60,559 nucleotides of DNA from contig JAFQGD010000007.1 in NCBI GenBank assembly GCA_017398355.1, positions 1-60,559 of the forward strand. The letters run 5' to 3'. A program made the translations under genes and the position numbers. The notes under the pieces were generated by a model. The model saw nothing but the letters and a program-made list of their open reading frames with translations, was not told the origin of the DNA and ran no database searches. Source of the stretch: Akkermansia sp. (GTDB lineage: Bacteria; Verrucomicrobiota; Verrucomicrobiia; Verrucomicrobiales; Akkermansiaceae). This document shows positions 39,694 to 48,684 of the stretch, one piece after another (positions within the stretch are counted from its first letter, which is position 1; each line of letters starts with the position of its first letter).

Positions 39694-40725
39694 ATGAACA
39701 CGAGAACTCTTCTGACGACGGCAGCCTTGGCTCTGCTGAGCCCCATGGTACAGGCAGATATTGTCGGTGGCATGCCGGCCGTGCCGAACATGACTGCCCA
39801 AATGCGCGGCAACTGCGATTTGCTGGCCTCCAACACAGTGCGTGCTACCTTCAAAGGATTGCGCGAACTGACCATGCCCACGCTGAGTGATGCTATTCAA
39901 CCCACGGTGACCAACGTAGCCGTTTTCGAAGTGATTGAGCCGCTGGCATACCGCCGATATGGGCGCTACGGCAACAAACGCCTGCAACCGGGTGCTCTCT
40001 TTGCTGTTGAAATGAGCAAGGAAGTAATGGGACAACCCGCCAACGTAGTGGACACCATTGCCCAAATGCAGCCCGGTGATGAAGCCGTCATGAAAATTGA
40101 CCACCTTTTTATTTTTGACGAGGAAGAGAACCGCTCCGTCAATCCCTGCACCCGCATTGCCCGTAAAATGACGGCTCCGGCCCCCACTGCCGCAGCACCG
40201 CAACCGGCCACTCCCGGTAGCGCCGCAACAGCCCCCGCCCCGCTGCCCACCACAGTGGCCCCGCTCGTAGGCAACAACAGCTTTGGACATGCCACCAGTC
40301 GTGAAACACGCATCTCCATCACCCCCGATGGTAATGGTGGCATGAAACAGGAACGCATTGATATTCACCGCGAGCTTGACCCCGCTACCCAGGAAATGAA
40401 AACCCGCATGTACATCAACGGTACAGAGGTAGACCCCAACACTCGCCAACCGCTGCAGCAAGCTCCTGCTGCAACTCAGCCCTCGGCACCCGCACCCGCT
40501 CCCGTGGCAACACCGGCTCCTGCCCCTGCTGCCGCTCCCGCGCCGGAACCCGCTCCCGCGCCGGAACCCGCTCCTGCGCCGGCTCAACCCGCAGCGCAGC
40601 AGGGCGGAGACGACACTATCGTGGAACATGCCCCTGAGAATGCAGTGCCCGCAGCTCCGGAAATGCCAAACACCCCGGCACCCACGGCCACCGGCACCCC
40701 CCTGCCGGAAAGCGAAAGCTTCTGA
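39694..40725 (+). CDS. Exported protein with a Pro/Ala-rich tail
   Basis: A 343-residue protein with a signal peptide (1-21, cleavage near VQA-DI). The folded part spans about 22-155 (PTVTNVAVFEVIEPLAYRRY, VVDTIAQMQPGDEAVMKIDH). It is followed by an Ala/Pro/Thr linker, a second segment (RETRISITPDGNGGMKQERI, KTRMYINGTEV), and a long tail of Pro-Ala and Pro-Glu repeats (about 250-343). Such tails are typical of periplasm-spanning or wall-associated proteins. No family is recognised. ATG 39694 gives a normal signal peptide. A terminator follows. Confidence 0.75.
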   Translation: MNTRTLLTTAALALLSPMVQADIVGGMPAVPNMTAQMRGNCDLLASNTVRATFKGLRELTMPTLSDAIQPTVTNVAVFEVIEPLAYRRYGRYGNKRLQPGALFAVEMSKEVMGQPANVVDTIAQMQPGDEAVMKIDHLFIFDEEENRSVNPCTRIARKMTAPAPTAAAPQPATPGSAATAPAPLPTTVAPLVGNNSFGHATSRETRISITPDGNGGMKQERIDIHRELDPATQEMKTRMYINGTEVDPNTRQPLQQAPAATQPSAPAPAPVATPAPAPAAAPAPEPAPAPEPAPAPAQPAAQQGGDDTIVEHAPENAVPAAPEMPNTPAPTATGTPLPESESF

Positions 40726-40750
40726 TAAGAGGCATAAGTTACTTTTCCCA

Positions 40751-40777
40751 CGGGCAGGCGCAAAACCTGCCCGTTTT
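40751..40777 (+). terminator. Rho-independent terminator
   Basis: CGGGCAGG (40751-40758), 7-nt loop, CCTGCCCG (40766-40773), then T-run. Confidence 0.85.
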
Positions 40778-40780
40778 TAC

Positions 40781-40809
40781 TTGGCTAGCGCGCGCATACA
40801 TGGTAGAAT
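40781..40809 (+). promoter_or_regulatory. Promoter of the uspA-type five-gene run, leaderless geometry
   Basis: TTGGCT (40781-40786), 17-bp spacer, TAGAAT (40804-40809), ending 6 nt before the ATG at 40816. Confidence 0.6.
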
Positions 40810-40815
40810 ACGGGC

Positions 40816-41322
40816 ATGGTAAGGATACTGGCAGCGACAGACTTTTCAGAGGAGTCCCAACCTGTGTTGGATTTCACCGCCGACATGGTGAGGCAGTGTG
40901 GCGGCAAGATGTACCTCTTGCACGCGGTGGAGCCTTGTATGATTGATGCCGCCGGCAGTTTACCCGCAAGTGATATGCTGGGCCTGCTGCCGCAACCCTG
41001 CAATTGCGCCCAAGATGAGCTTTTGCAGCAATGCAAAAACGTACTGGAACGAGCGGATGCCCGCGCCAAACAACTGGCGGCAAGCATCAGCCGGCAATGG
41101 GATATCCCCATATACGGCAAGGCCGAGGAAGCGGATGATATTGTGGAGTGCGTGCATAGCTTCTGTAAACGGCACAATATTGACATTCTCGTGATTGGCA
41201 ACAGGCACCACACATTGCTCTCCTCCATTCTGTTGGGCAACACAGCAGAAAAATTAGTACGCTCTGCCACCATTCCCGTGACGGTGGTTCCCTGCGGAGC
41301 CAAAGCAAAAGCGCTGCGATGA
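40816..41322 (+). CDS. Universal stress protein (UspA family)
   Basis: A 168-residue single-domain UspA protein. The start MVRILAATDFSEES and the nucleotide-binding signature, IGNRHHTLLSSILLGNTAEK (G-x2-G-type loop with G-N/S), are clear, ending with the strand IPVTVVPCG. It binds ATP or a related nucleotide and acts in stress tolerance. A mid-protein insertion with a C-N-C motif (LLPQPCNCAQDEL, about 55-70) is unusual. It leads a run in which each gene overlaps the next; its stop overlaps the next start as ATGA. Confidence 0.92.
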   Translation: MVRILAATDFSEESQPVLDFTADMVRQCGGKMYLLHAVEPCMIDAAGSLPASDMLGLLPQPCNCAQDELLQQCKNVLERADARAKQLAASISRQWDIPIYGKAEEADDIVECVHSFCKRHNIDILVIGNRHHTLLSSILLGNTAEKLVRSATIPVTVVPCGAKAKALR

Positions 41323-42110
41323 AGGTCATCTTTCTAGGAGACGTCGTGGGAGAACCCGGACGCTTGGCTTTGTACCGGGCTTTGCCGGAGTTGCGCGCCG
41401 AGTTCGAAGCAGATGCCATTGTAGTCAACGGAGAAAACGCCGCCGGGGGCAAAGGCATCACCCCGCGCATTGCAAAAGAATTTTTGGAGCAAGGAGTAGA
41501 TGTCATCACACTTGGTGACCACGTATGGGACCAAAGCGACCTAGCCCTCTGGATAGACAGCGAGCCCCGTGTTCTGCGCCCCCTAAATCTCCAACGCAAC
41601 AACCCGGGAAATGGCTGTGTCATCATCGACACCGCCGCCGGTAGCTTAGCTGTGATGTGCCTTCACGGACGCACCTTTATGAGAAATGGGGCAGAAAACC
41701 CCTTTACTCGCGGATGGGAAGAGGCCAAAGCGTTAAAAGAAGAAGACGGGGTGCATGCCATCTTGGTGGATATCCATGCAGAAGCTACAAGCGAAAAAGT
41801 AGCGCTAGGCTACCATTTGGATGGCTGTGTATCAGCCATCTTGGGTACCCACACCCATGTGCAAACGGCAGATGCCCGCATATTACCGGGTGGCACAGCT
41901 TACATGACCGATGTGGGCATGTGCGGGCCGTACAACGGAGTCATTGGGCGAGAAGCCGAGCCCGTGCTGATGGGCTACGTTTCCGGCATGCCCTACAAAC
42001 TACCTGTTGGTGGATGGCCCGCAATCATCAGTGGGGCATGTATCACGCTGGACTCCGAGTCTGGCAAGGCAACCGACATTACCCCCATTAACCGAATCTA
42101 CGAAAAATGA
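41319..42110 (+). CDS. TIGR00282/YmdB-type metallophosphoesterase
   Basis: A 263-residue member of the YmdB family of dinuclear-metal phosphodiesterases, which act on 2',3'-cyclic nucleotides and affect colony and biofilm development in Bacillus. Motifs: IFLGDVVGEPGR, VVNGENAAGGKGI, TLGDHVWDQ, DIHAEATSEK and ILGTHTHVQTADARILPGGT. The position usually Asn in G-N-H is Asp here (GDH), which changes a metal ligand. It overlaps both neighbours by 4 nt. Confidence 0.93.
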   Translation: MKVIFLGDVVGEPGRLALYRALPELRAEFEADAIVVNGENAAGGKGITPRIAKEFLEQGVDVITLGDHVWDQSDLALWIDSEPRVLRPLNLQRNNPGNGCVIIDTAAGSLAVMCLHGRTFMRNGAENPFTRGWEEAKALKEEDGVHAILVDIHAEATSEKVALGYHLDGCVSAILGTHTHVQTADARILPGGTAYMTDVGMCGPYNGVIGREAEPVLMGYVSGMPYKLPVGGWPAIISGACITLDSESGKATDITPINRIYEK

Positions 42111-42901
42111 TGGATAGCGAACGCTTTGGTGGCATTGCCCGCCTGTACGGTACCGTAGCGGCAGAGAGATTGGCTACAGCCCGTGTGGCGGTTGTGGGCA
42201 TTGGCGGCGTGGGTTCATGGGTGGCAGAGGCTTTGGCTCGCAGTGGTGTAGGCACCATCATTCTGCAAGATTTGGATGAGCTGTGCATCACCAACACAAA
42301 CCGCCAGATTCATGCATTAGAAGGCACTTACGGACAACCCAAAGTAGATGTGATGGCAGTGCGCCTGCGCCTCATCAACCCCGGTATCGAGGTCGTATCC
42401 CTCCTGTCCTTTTACACCGTTTCAGCACCCGAGCGTTTGTTCGACACCGCTCCGGATATCGTGGTAGATGCCATTGACACCATGCGCCCCAAAGCGCATT
42501 TGATAGCAGAATGCCGCAGGCGGGGTGTACCTATTGTGACCTGTGGCGGTGCCGGTGGCCGTATTGATGCCACCTGCATCAACGTAGCAGATTTAGCCCG
42601 CACCTGCGGTGACAACATGCTCTCCCAACTGCGCAAAACGCTGCGCCGCGAGTACAATTTCCCACTGCATGACAAATGCCCGGAAATCGGCATCCCCTGC
42701 GTCTATTCCCCGGAGCGTCCCCGTTTCCCGCGCTGTGACGGCAGCGTGAGCTGCGAGCGAGAACCCGGGCAAAAAGGAGGCATCGGCTGCGCAAGCGGAT
42801 TCGGCTCGGCCACCCATATTACCGGTACATTCGGCTTTATGGCCGCAGGTGCCGCATTACAATTTCTTACCTCTTCCACTCCTCAAAATGAAGTTCTCTG
42901 A
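42107..42901 (+). CDS. tcdA: tRNA threonylcarbamoyladenosine dehydratase (TcdA/CsdL)
   Basis: A 264-residue E1-like enzyme of the TcdA type, which cyclises t6A37 in tRNAs to ct6A with ATP. Motifs: [11 protein letters not shown], the nucleotide loop [36 protein letters not shown] and [15 protein letters not shown]. The C-terminal part has the Cys-containing active region ([19 protein letters not shown]) and ends with [15 protein letters not shown]. Its start overlaps the phosphodiesterase stop, and it overlaps the rRNA methylase by 14 nt. Confidence 0.92.
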   Translation: MMDSERFGGIARLYGTVAAERLATARVAVVGIGGVGSWVAEALARSGVGTIILQDLDELCITNTNRQIHALEGTYGQPKVDVMAVRLRLINPGIEVVSLLSFYTVSAPERLFDTAPDIVVDAIDTMRPKAHLIAECRRRGVPIVTCGGAGGRIDATCINVADLARTCGDNMLSQLRKTLRREYNFPLHDKCPEIGIPCVYSPERPRFPRCDGSVSCEREPGQKGGIGCASGFGSATHITGTFGFMAAGAALQFLTSSTPQNEVL

Positions 42902-43487
42902 CCACACAGCCCGCGCCAACAAACACACAGCTCGTCCGGAAAACCGATTCGAGAAATCACCTGCTCGTCCCGTTGTCAAATCGCTGGATGAAGGGGCATT
43001 GCAAGATATACTGGCCGAAAACCCACAGGGGCTCTACCTTGTCTTGGATTGTATCCAAGACCCCCACAATCTGGGAGCCATCCTCCGCACGGCAGACGGC
43101 GCCGGTGTGGCAGCCGTCATTGCGCCCAAGGATAAAGCAGCCTGCATCACAGAAACGGTGCTACGCGTCTCCGTGGGTGCGGCTGAAAAAGTTCCATTTG
43201 TACAAGTAACCAATTTGTCACGAACCATTAAGAGTATGAAAGAGGCCGGCATCTGGTTTGTGGGCACCTCAGACCACGGCGACCGTTCCCTCTACGATAT
43301 GGATTTGAAAGGAGGCATTGCCATTGTGATGGGAGCAGAAGGAGATGGCATGCGCCGGCTCACCGAGGAGAACTGCGATTTTCTCATCCGCATTCCCATG
43401 TATGGCAGCGTACCCTGCCTCAATGTTTCCGTTGCTACCGGCGTGTGTCTGTATGAGGCCGTGCGCCAGCGTCAACCCCATGCCTGA
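42888..43487 (+). CDS. SpoU/TrmH-family RNA 2'-O-methyltransferase (RlmB-like)
   Basis: A 199-residue SPOUT methyltransferase that uses S-adenosylmethionine to methylate a ribose in rRNA or tRNA. The three family motifs are present: [18 protein letters not shown] (motif 1), [19 protein letters not shown] (motif 2) and [20 protein letters not shown] (motif 3). The N-terminal 40 residues are basic and disordered ([20 protein letters not shown]), replacing the longer RNA-binding domain of RlmB. RlmB (Gm2251 of 23S rRNA) is the closest guess. ATG 42888 lies inside the tcdA end. Confidence 0.88.
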   Translation: MKFSDHTARANKHTARPENRFEKSPARPVVKSLDEGALQDILAENPQGLYLVLDCIQDPHNLGAILRTADGAGVAAVIAPKDKAACITETVLRVSVGAAEKVPFVQVTNLSRTIKSMKEAGIWFVGTSDHGDRSLYDMDLKGGIAIVMGAEGDGMRRLTEENCDFLIRIPMYGSVPCLNVSVATGVCLYEAVRQRQPHA

Positions 43488-44310
43488 TGCACACCCCAGC
43501 CCGGCGGATGAATGCAGCAGTATCATCCGAATTGAACCACCGCCCGGCATGCGGGTGCGATTCATATCGGATTTACACTACGGGCATGAACGGTGCGAAG
43601 CCCCTTCTCCGCGCGAACTAGTCGATTCTCTGCAAGGCATCGGCATGCTGGTTGTCGTGGGGGATCTGGCAGAAACGCGCGAATGCCCATGGCAAAAACG
43701 TGGGCAAGCCCTGCGGGAAGAGCTGCGGCAGCTCTGCGCCGCTCGGGGCATCGCATTGGTAGAAATATCCGGCAATCACGATCCGGATACGCCTGCCCTC
43801 TTGGCTCTTTTTTGGCAAGGACGCGTTGCCGCCATGCACGGCCACGCTATCTACAAAGAAGTAGCGCCTTGGAGCTGGGAATACCTGCGCAATAAAGCAG
43901 CTTGCCAACAGCTCATCGCCAGCTATGCAGACTGCAATGAAAACCTGCTCTCACGGCTGGAACTTTCCCGCGCCATGTGTACCCTCACCCCCCCCATCAT
44001 GCGGCGTGAGGGGATTAAAAACCGATTTTTGCGCAGTTTCCTACATTGTTTCTGGCCCCCGCAACGTCCCCTTCGCATCGTATGGGGGTGGCTCACCTGC
44101 GGGCGAAAAGCAGAACAATTTTCCCGCCGCTTCTTACCGGCCACCGAGACTTTCATCTTGGGGCATTTTCACCGCTACGGGAGCTGGAGATATGGCAAAC
44201 GCACCATTTTAAATACAGGAGCGTGGTTCAAACACGCCACACCCTACGCCGTGGATATGCAGGACGGCCGCATTATCTCCCACATGCGCGTGGGAATAGG
44301 CGTATCTTAA
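43480..44310 (+). CDS. Calcineurin-like metallophosphoesterase
   Basis: A 276-residue phosphoesterase with the motif series [37 protein letters not shown] and [10 protein letters not shown], which bind a dinuclear metal centre. A basic, Trp-rich insert ([20 protein letters not shown]) lies before the last motif and might contact a membrane, as in UDP-diacylglucosamine pyrophosphatases, but the substrate cannot be told. ATG 43480 overlaps the methylase stop by 8 nt. The gene ends in a 4-nt convergent overlap with the glycosyltransferase gene. Confidence 0.88.
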   Translation: MPDAHPSPADECSSIIRIEPPPGMRVRFISDLHYGHERCEAPSPRELVDSLQGIGMLVVVGDLAETRECPWQKRGQALREELRQLCAARGIALVEISGNHDPDTPALLALFWQGRVAAMHGHAIYKEVAPWSWEYLRNKAACQQLIASYADCNENLLSRLELSRAMCTLTPPIMRREGIKNRFLRSFLHCFWPPQRPLRIVWGWLTCGRKAEQFSRRFLPATETFILGHFHRYGSWRYGKRTILNTGAWFKHATPYAVDMQDGRIISHMRVGIGVS

Positions 44311-45239
44311 TGCTCATCAGAGGAGCGAGCTACTATATAATGCGGGCGGCGCTTTATCTCCATATACATCTTGGCCATATACTGCCCGAAAATACCAAAG
44401 CAAAACAACTGTACACCGCTAAGTAGCAATATAATACATACCATAGACGTCCAGCCGTCTACTGAGTTTTGATATATATACTGGCGAATCACCAAACTCA
44501 CCATCGTGACGGCAGATATCAGCATGAACAACAGCCCCAGCAAGGCTGAAAAGGTGAGTGGAGTCGTAGAAAATGCCACGATACCCTCCAAGGAGTATTT
44601 AAACAGCTTCCAAAATGACCATTTTGTTTCCCCGGCTACGCGCTCCACATTTTCAAACTCAAACCACTTGGTGCGGAAGCCTATCCACTCATACAAGCCT
44701 TTAGAAAAGCGGTTATATTCGGGCATAGCGATAAGCGCATCCAACGCCTTGCGGGAAAGCAACTTATAATCCCGAGCTCCATCCACCAGTTGGGTCGAGG
44801 ACATGCGGTTAATGAGGCGGTAGAAACAACGGGCAAAGAAAGAGCGAATGGGGGGTTCCCCCTTGCGGGAGACACGGCGCGTGCCGGCACAATCGTAGCC
44901 TTCCTCGTGCACAGCCTTGAGCATATCCGGCAGCAAAGAGGGCGGGTCTTGCAGGTCTGCATCCATCACCGCGGCATAATCCCCCTTAGCGGTACTCAAC
45001 CCGGCCAAAATGGCAGCTTCTTTACCAAAATTGCGGGAGAAAGAAAGCCAACGCACAATCGGGTATTCACGGGCAAGCTCCTGCATCAGCTCCAGCGTAT
45101 TGTCACGGCTGCCATCATCCACCAATATCACTTCTGCATCCACACCATTCATCGTAGCCAACACGCGGGTAAGCTCCTGCATAAACGGCCGCAAAGCCTC
45201 CGATTCATTATAGCACGGTACGACGAGGGATATCAGCAT
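44307..45239 (-). CDS. Family 2 glycosyltransferase, polyprenyl-phosphate type (GtrB/DPM-like)
   Basis: A 310-residue enzyme of the GT2 group that transfers a sugar from a nucleotide to polyprenyl phosphate. The N-terminal GT-A domain has SLVVPCYNESEALRPF, EVILVDDGSRDNTLE and VMDADLQDPP (D-x-D metal site), then TRRVSRKGEPPIRSFFAR and RDYKLLSRKALD. Two C-terminal membrane helices (about 225-250 and 265-290) anchor it. The exact sugar cannot be read from the sequence. It has its own promoter and is convergent with the phosphoesterase gene, overlapping it by 4 nt. Confidence 0.92.
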   Translation of the reverse strand: MLISLVVPCYNESEALRPFMQELTRVLATMNGVDAEVILVDDGSRDNTLELMQELAREYPIVRWLSFSRNFGKEAAILAGLSTAKGDYAAVMDADLQDPPSLLPDMLKAVHEEGYDCAGTRRVSRKGEPPIRSFFARCFYRLINRMSSTQLVDGARDYKLLSRKALDALIAMPEYNRFSKGLYEWIGFRTKWFEFENVERVAGETKWSFWKLFKYSLEGIVAFSTTPLTFSALLGLLFMLISAVTMVSLVIRQYIYQNSVDGWTSMVCIILLLSGVQLFCFGIFGQYMAKMYMEIKRRPHYIVARSSDEH

Positions 45240-45251
45240 AACTCTGTACCG

Positions 45252-45280
45252 AGTTTAGCACGCCATACCACCTGATACAA
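45252..45280 (-). promoter_or_regulatory. Glycosyltransferase gene promoter
   Basis: On the reverse strand TTGTAT (45280-45275), 17-bp spacer, TAAACT (45257-45252), 12 nt ahead of the ATG, giving a leader of only about 5 nt. Confidence 0.5.
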
Positions 45281-45327
45281 GCTCAAAATTGCCACACGTC
45301 TTATAAACCAACCGTTATTCTAACCTT

Positions 45328-45357
45328 TTGCCTTTGAGCATGGCTTTGCTTTATAAT
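45328..45357 (+). promoter_or_regulatory. Catalase promoter, leaderless geometry
   Basis: TTGCCT (45328-45333), 18-bp spacer, TATAAT (45352-45357), ending 7 nt before the ATG at 45365. GTTATTCTAAC at 45313-45323 contains an ATTCTAA half-site like the one upstream of the ArsC/Spx gene; this similarity may be chance. Confidence 0.65.
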
Positions 45358-45364
45358 CATCTGC

Positions 45365-46816
45365 ATGTCCCAACACACCAAAAAACTCACAACGGCAGCA
45401 GGAATCCCTGTCACGCACAATCGCCAATCACTCACTGCAGGTGAACGCGGGCCCATGCTCATGGAAGATGTGTGGCTTTTTGAAAAGCTCAGCCACCTGA
45501 ACCGCGAAGTGATACCGGAGCGGCGCATGCACGCCAAGGGCTCCGGTGCCCATGGCGTTTTTCGCACCACAGCAGATATCACCCGCTACACTAAGGCTGA
45601 TTTATTTGCAGAAATAGGCCGGGAAACGCCGGTCTTTGTGCGTTTCTCTACTGTTGCGGGAGAACGTGGCGCCGCAGATGCAGAACGCGATATCCGCGGA
45701 TTCGCCGTCAAATTTTACACCCGCCAAGGCAACTGGGATTTGGTGGGCAATAACACACCGGTCTTTTTCTTGCGAGACCCACGCCAATTTGCAGATTTGA
45801 ACCACGCCATCAAACGCCACCCGGCCAGCGGTCTTCGCAGCCCGGCCGCAAACTGGGATTTTTGGACCTCGCTTCCGGAAGCCTTTCACCAAGTCACCAT
45901 TGTCATGAGCGACCGAGGCATCCCGGATGGATACCGCCACATGCATGGTTTCGGCAGCCATACTTTTTCCATGATCAATGCCAAAAATGAGCGCGTGTGG
46001 GTTAAGTTTCACTGGCTGTGCCGGCAAGGAATTCGTAATCTCACAGATGCACAGGCGGCGGCCCTCATAGCCACGGATCGCGATAGCGCCGGGCGGGATT
46101 TATACCAGGCTATTGAGCACGGAGACTACCCCCGCTGGAAGCTCTGCATCCAAGTGATGACTGATGAGCAAGCGCAGCAATTCCCTTTCAACCCCTTCGA
46201 TCTGACAAAAGTATGGCCCCATGCGGATTTTCCGCTCATCGAAGTGGGGGAGTTGGAATTGAACCGCAACCCGGAGAATTATTTTGCAGAGGTTGAGCAA
46301 GCCGCATTCAACCCGGCACAAATCGTACCCGGCATCGGCTTTTCGCCGGATAAGATGCTGCAAGGCCGACTATTTGCCTATGGAGATGCTCAGCGTTATC
46401 GACTGGGGGTGAACCACCACCAAATCCCCATCAACCGGCCGCTACCGGGATGCCCCCTGCACAGCTACCACCGCGATGGCCAAATGCGTGTGGATGGCAA
46501 TGCCGGAGATACCACCACCTACGCCCCCAACAGCACCGGAGAATGGCAAGAGCAGCCGGAATTCACCCCGCCCCCTACCCCCACCGGCGGAGCGGGAGCT
46601 TATTACTCCTTTGCAGAAACGGAGGAAGATTACTACTACCAGCCCCGCCAACTTTTCCTGCTCATGTCCCCCAAACAACGACAAGCTCTTTTTGAAAACA
46701 CAGCGCGCGCCATGAGTGATGTACCGGAAGATATATGCCGCCGCCACATTGCGCATTGTTACGCCTGCCACCCTGAATACGGCAAGGGAGTGCAAAAAGC
46801 CCTCGGTCTGAAGTAA
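45365..46816 (+). CDS. katA: Monofunctional heme catalase
   Basis: A 483-residue small-subunit (clade 3 type) catalase that converts hydrogen peroxide to water and oxygen. Motifs: [15 protein letters not shown] with the catalytic His, [32 protein letters not shown] with the distal Asn, [13 protein letters not shown] and [14 protein letters not shown] with the heme-ligand Tyr. All key residues are present and the length is normal. It is monocistronic with a strong promoter and terminator. In a gut anaerobe or microaerophile it protects against oxygen at the mucosa. Confidence 0.97.
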   Translation: MSQHTKKLTTAAGIPVTHNRQSLTAGERGPMLMEDVWLFEKLSHLNREVIPERRMHAKGSGAHGVFRTTADITRYTKADLFAEIGRETPVFVRFSTVAGERGAADAERDIRGFAVKFYTRQGNWDLVGNNTPVFFLRDPRQFADLNHAIKRHPASGLRSPAANWDFWTSLPEAFHQVTIVMSDRGIPDGYRHMHGFGSHTFSMINAKNERVWVKFHWLCRQGIRNLTDAQAAALIATDRDSAGRDLYQAIEHGDYPRWKLCIQVMTDEQAQQFPFNPFDLTKVWPHADFPLIEVGELELNRNPENYFAEVEQAAFNPAQIVPGIGFSPDKMLQGRLFAYGDAQRYRLGVNHHQIPINRPLPGCPLHSYHRDGQMRVDGNAGDTTTYAPNSTGEWQEQPEFTPPPTPTGGAGAYYSFAETEEDYYYQPRQLFLLMSPKQRQALFENTARAMSDVPEDICRRHIAHCYACHPEYGKGVQKALGLK

Positions 46817-46836
46817 GTATCAGCAACTCCCCCACG

Positions 46837-46871
46837 GCCGTGTTTGGTACTTGACCAAACACGGCTTTTTT
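46837..46871 (+). terminator. Catalase terminator
   Basis: GCCGTGTTTGG (46837-46847), loop TACTTGA, CCAAACACGGC (46855-46865), then six T. The 3' arm and T-run overlap the promoter of the following gene. Confidence 0.88.
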
Positions 46872-46879
46872 GCTAGTCT
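46851..46879 (+). promoter_or_regulatory. Promoter of the ABC-transporter run, inside the catalase terminator
   Basis: TTGACC (46851-46856), 17-bp spacer, TAGTCT (46874-46879), ending 7 nt before the ATG at 46887. The -35 lies in the loop and 3' arm of the katA terminator. Confidence 0.6.
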
Positions 46880-46886
46880 CGGTGCA

Positions 46887-47870
46887 ATGGTAAAACGCAT
46901 CATCAGCTGTCTTCTTTGTGCCTTTCTCCTCATGGCACTCGGGGCTTGTCAGCAGGAAGACCCGAACAACAAAACCATACGCATGGGTTGCTTCCCCAAT
47001 GTTACCCATGTGCAGGCACTTGTGGCGCGCAACATGAGCCGTACAAACGAGGGCTGGTTCGAACGCTATCTACCGGGCTACAAAATTGAATGGTATACTT
47101 ACAACGCCGGTCCCACCGCCATGGAAGCTATTTTTGGCCGTACGGTAGACCTCACCTATGTGGGTCCCAGCCCGGCGCTGAATGCGTATGCCGTATCGGC
47201 CGGCCGAGAAGTACGCATTCTGGCAGGCTCCGTCAATGGAGGGGCTGCGCTGATGGTGGCACCGGAAAGCGGCATTACCCAAGCAGCGGATTTCAAAGGA
47301 CGCAGCATAGCCACCCCACAATTGGGCAACACACAGGATGTATCTTGCCGCGCTTGGCTCTCCAAAAACGGACTCAAATGCACACTGGAAGGCGCGGGGG
47401 ATTGCCGCGTGGCTCCTACTCCCAATTCCATGCAATTGCAACTCATGAAGCAGGGAGACATTGATGCCTGCTGGACGGTAGAACCCTGGGTAACCCGCTT
47501 GGAGATGATGGCCCAAGCCCGTGTACTCGTGCAAGAAGCAGATGTGGTAACAACTGTGCTCGCCGGGCGGGTAAACTGGCTCAAAAACCACCCCAAAGAA
47601 GCGGCAATCATCATCCAAGCCCAGCGTGAGCTCACGCAGTGGATTGCGGAGCACCCGCAAGAGGCTCAAAAAAGGGTGACGGATGAGCTCACCCATCTCA
47701 CCCAAGCCCCTATGGATGCCGAATTGGTGCGCCGCGCATGGGAACGGCTCAAGCTCACAGATAGCATCGATGTGGCCGGATTGGAGCAATTTGTAAAAGA
47801 TGCACAAATGAGCGGCCTGCTGGACCGCATCCCCCCGCTGGATGGAATGATTTACCGAGTACATCAATGA
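46887..47870 (+). CDS. ABC transporter substrate-binding lipoprotein (sulfonate/nitrate type)
   Basis: A 327-residue protein with a lipoprotein signal (LLCAFLLMALGAC, lipidated Cys at about residue 21). The mature part is of the NMT1/SsuA-like periplasmic binding type: IRMGCFPNVTHVQALVARN, YNAGPTAMEAIFGRTVDLTY, VGPSPALNAYAVS and KGRSIATPQLGNTQDV. Ligands of this class are aliphatic sulfonates, nitrate, taurine or thiamine precursors, and the sequence does not decide among them. ATG 46887 is supported by a promoter 7 nt upstream. It overlaps the ATPase gene by ATGA. Confidence 0.92.
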   Translation: MVKRIISCLLCAFLLMALGACQQEDPNNKTIRMGCFPNVTHVQALVARNMSRTNEGWFERYLPGYKIEWYTYNAGPTAMEAIFGRTVDLTYVGPSPALNAYAVSAGREVRILAGSVNGGAALMVAPESGITQAADFKGRSIATPQLGNTQDVSCRAWLSKNGLKCTLEGAGDCRVAPTPNSMQLQLMKQGDIDACWTVEPWVTRLEMMAQARVLVQEADVVTTVLAGRVNWLKNHPKEAAIIIQAQRELTQWIAEHPQEAQKRVTDELTHLTQAPMDAELVRRAWERLKLTDSIDVAGLEQFVKDAQMSGLLDRIPPLDGMIYRVHQ

Positions 47871-48679
47871 TACAGGAAAAACTACACGAAGAGATACACA
47901 ATTTCCCCACAGCCAAGCTCAGCGTAGAGCATGTGTGCAAGGACTTTGTCACCAACAACGGCACCGTGGTGAGGGCGTTGGATGACGTATCCCTCACCAT
48001 CAACGAGGGTGAGTTCGTTTGCTTTGTAGGCCCTAGTGGCTGTGGCAAATCCACCCTGCTCAATATCATTGCCGGGCTGGAAAAGCCGGATAGTGGCATG
48101 GCACTGATAGATGGCACCCCCATCACCGGCCCGGGGCGCGACCGCATGATGATGTTCCAAGAGCATGCTCTTTTCCCTTGGTTGGATGTCATCGGCAATG
48201 TCATGTTTGGACTCAAGCAAAAACCCAATTTAAACAATAAGGAGCGCTTGGAAGTGGCCAAGTATTACTTATACTTGGTGAAAATGGATCGTTTTGCCCA
48301 CGCCAACATTCACGAATTATCAGGCGGCATGCGGCAGCGTGTGGCCCTGGCGCGCTCGCTTGCACCCAACCCCAAAATCTTGCTCATGGATGAACCCTTC
48401 TCCGCCTTGGATGCCATGACACGCGAACGCCTGTATGGCGACATTCAGGATGTGTGGGAAAAGCGCCGCAAAACCATCATTTTTGTGACCCACAACGTAC
48501 GCGAAGCCGTATGCCTTGGGAGCCGGGTCGTGCTCTTCTCGCCGCACCCCGGGCGTGTGCGCGAGGAGTTCCCCGTGCACCTGCCACGCCCCCGCAATAT
48601 CAATAATCATGACTTGGCCGATTTGTCGCAGGAAATCACCTCGGCACTCAAAGGCTACACCGCAGCAGAATCCGATTAA
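47867..48679 (+). CDS. ABC transporter ATP-binding protein (sulfonate/nitrate type)
   Basis: A 270-residue ATPase of the SsuB/TauB/NrtD type that powers the importer formed with its neighbours. Walker A is GPSGCGKST, the Q-loop lies in FQEHALFPW, the signature is LSGGMRQRV, Walker B is ILLMDEPFSALD and the switch His is in FVTHNVREA. The first 20 residues precede the usual start but are in frame with the ATGA overlap. All motifs are intact. The permease gene follows 5 nt downstream. Confidence 0.95.
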   Translation: MIQEKLHEEIHNFPTAKLSVEHVCKDFVTNNGTVVRALDDVSLTINEGEFVCFVGPSGCGKSTLLNIIAGLEKPDSGMALIDGTPITGPGRDRMMMFQEHALFPWLDVIGNVMFGLKQKPNLNNKERLEVAKYYLYLVKMDRFAHANIHELSGGMRQRVALARSLAPNPKILLMDEPFSALDAMTRERLYGDIQDVWEKRRKTIIFVTHNVREAVCLGSRVVLFSPHPGRVREEFPVHLPRPRNINNHDLADLSQEITSALKGYTAAESD

Positions 48680-48684
48680 AAGCC

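Noticed and set aside
39607..40629. 340-codon reverse frame opposite the exported Pro/Ala-tail gene
   Set aside because: Gly/Ser/Cys-rich translation is the complement of Pro/Ala codons; the forward gene has promoter, signal peptide and terminator.
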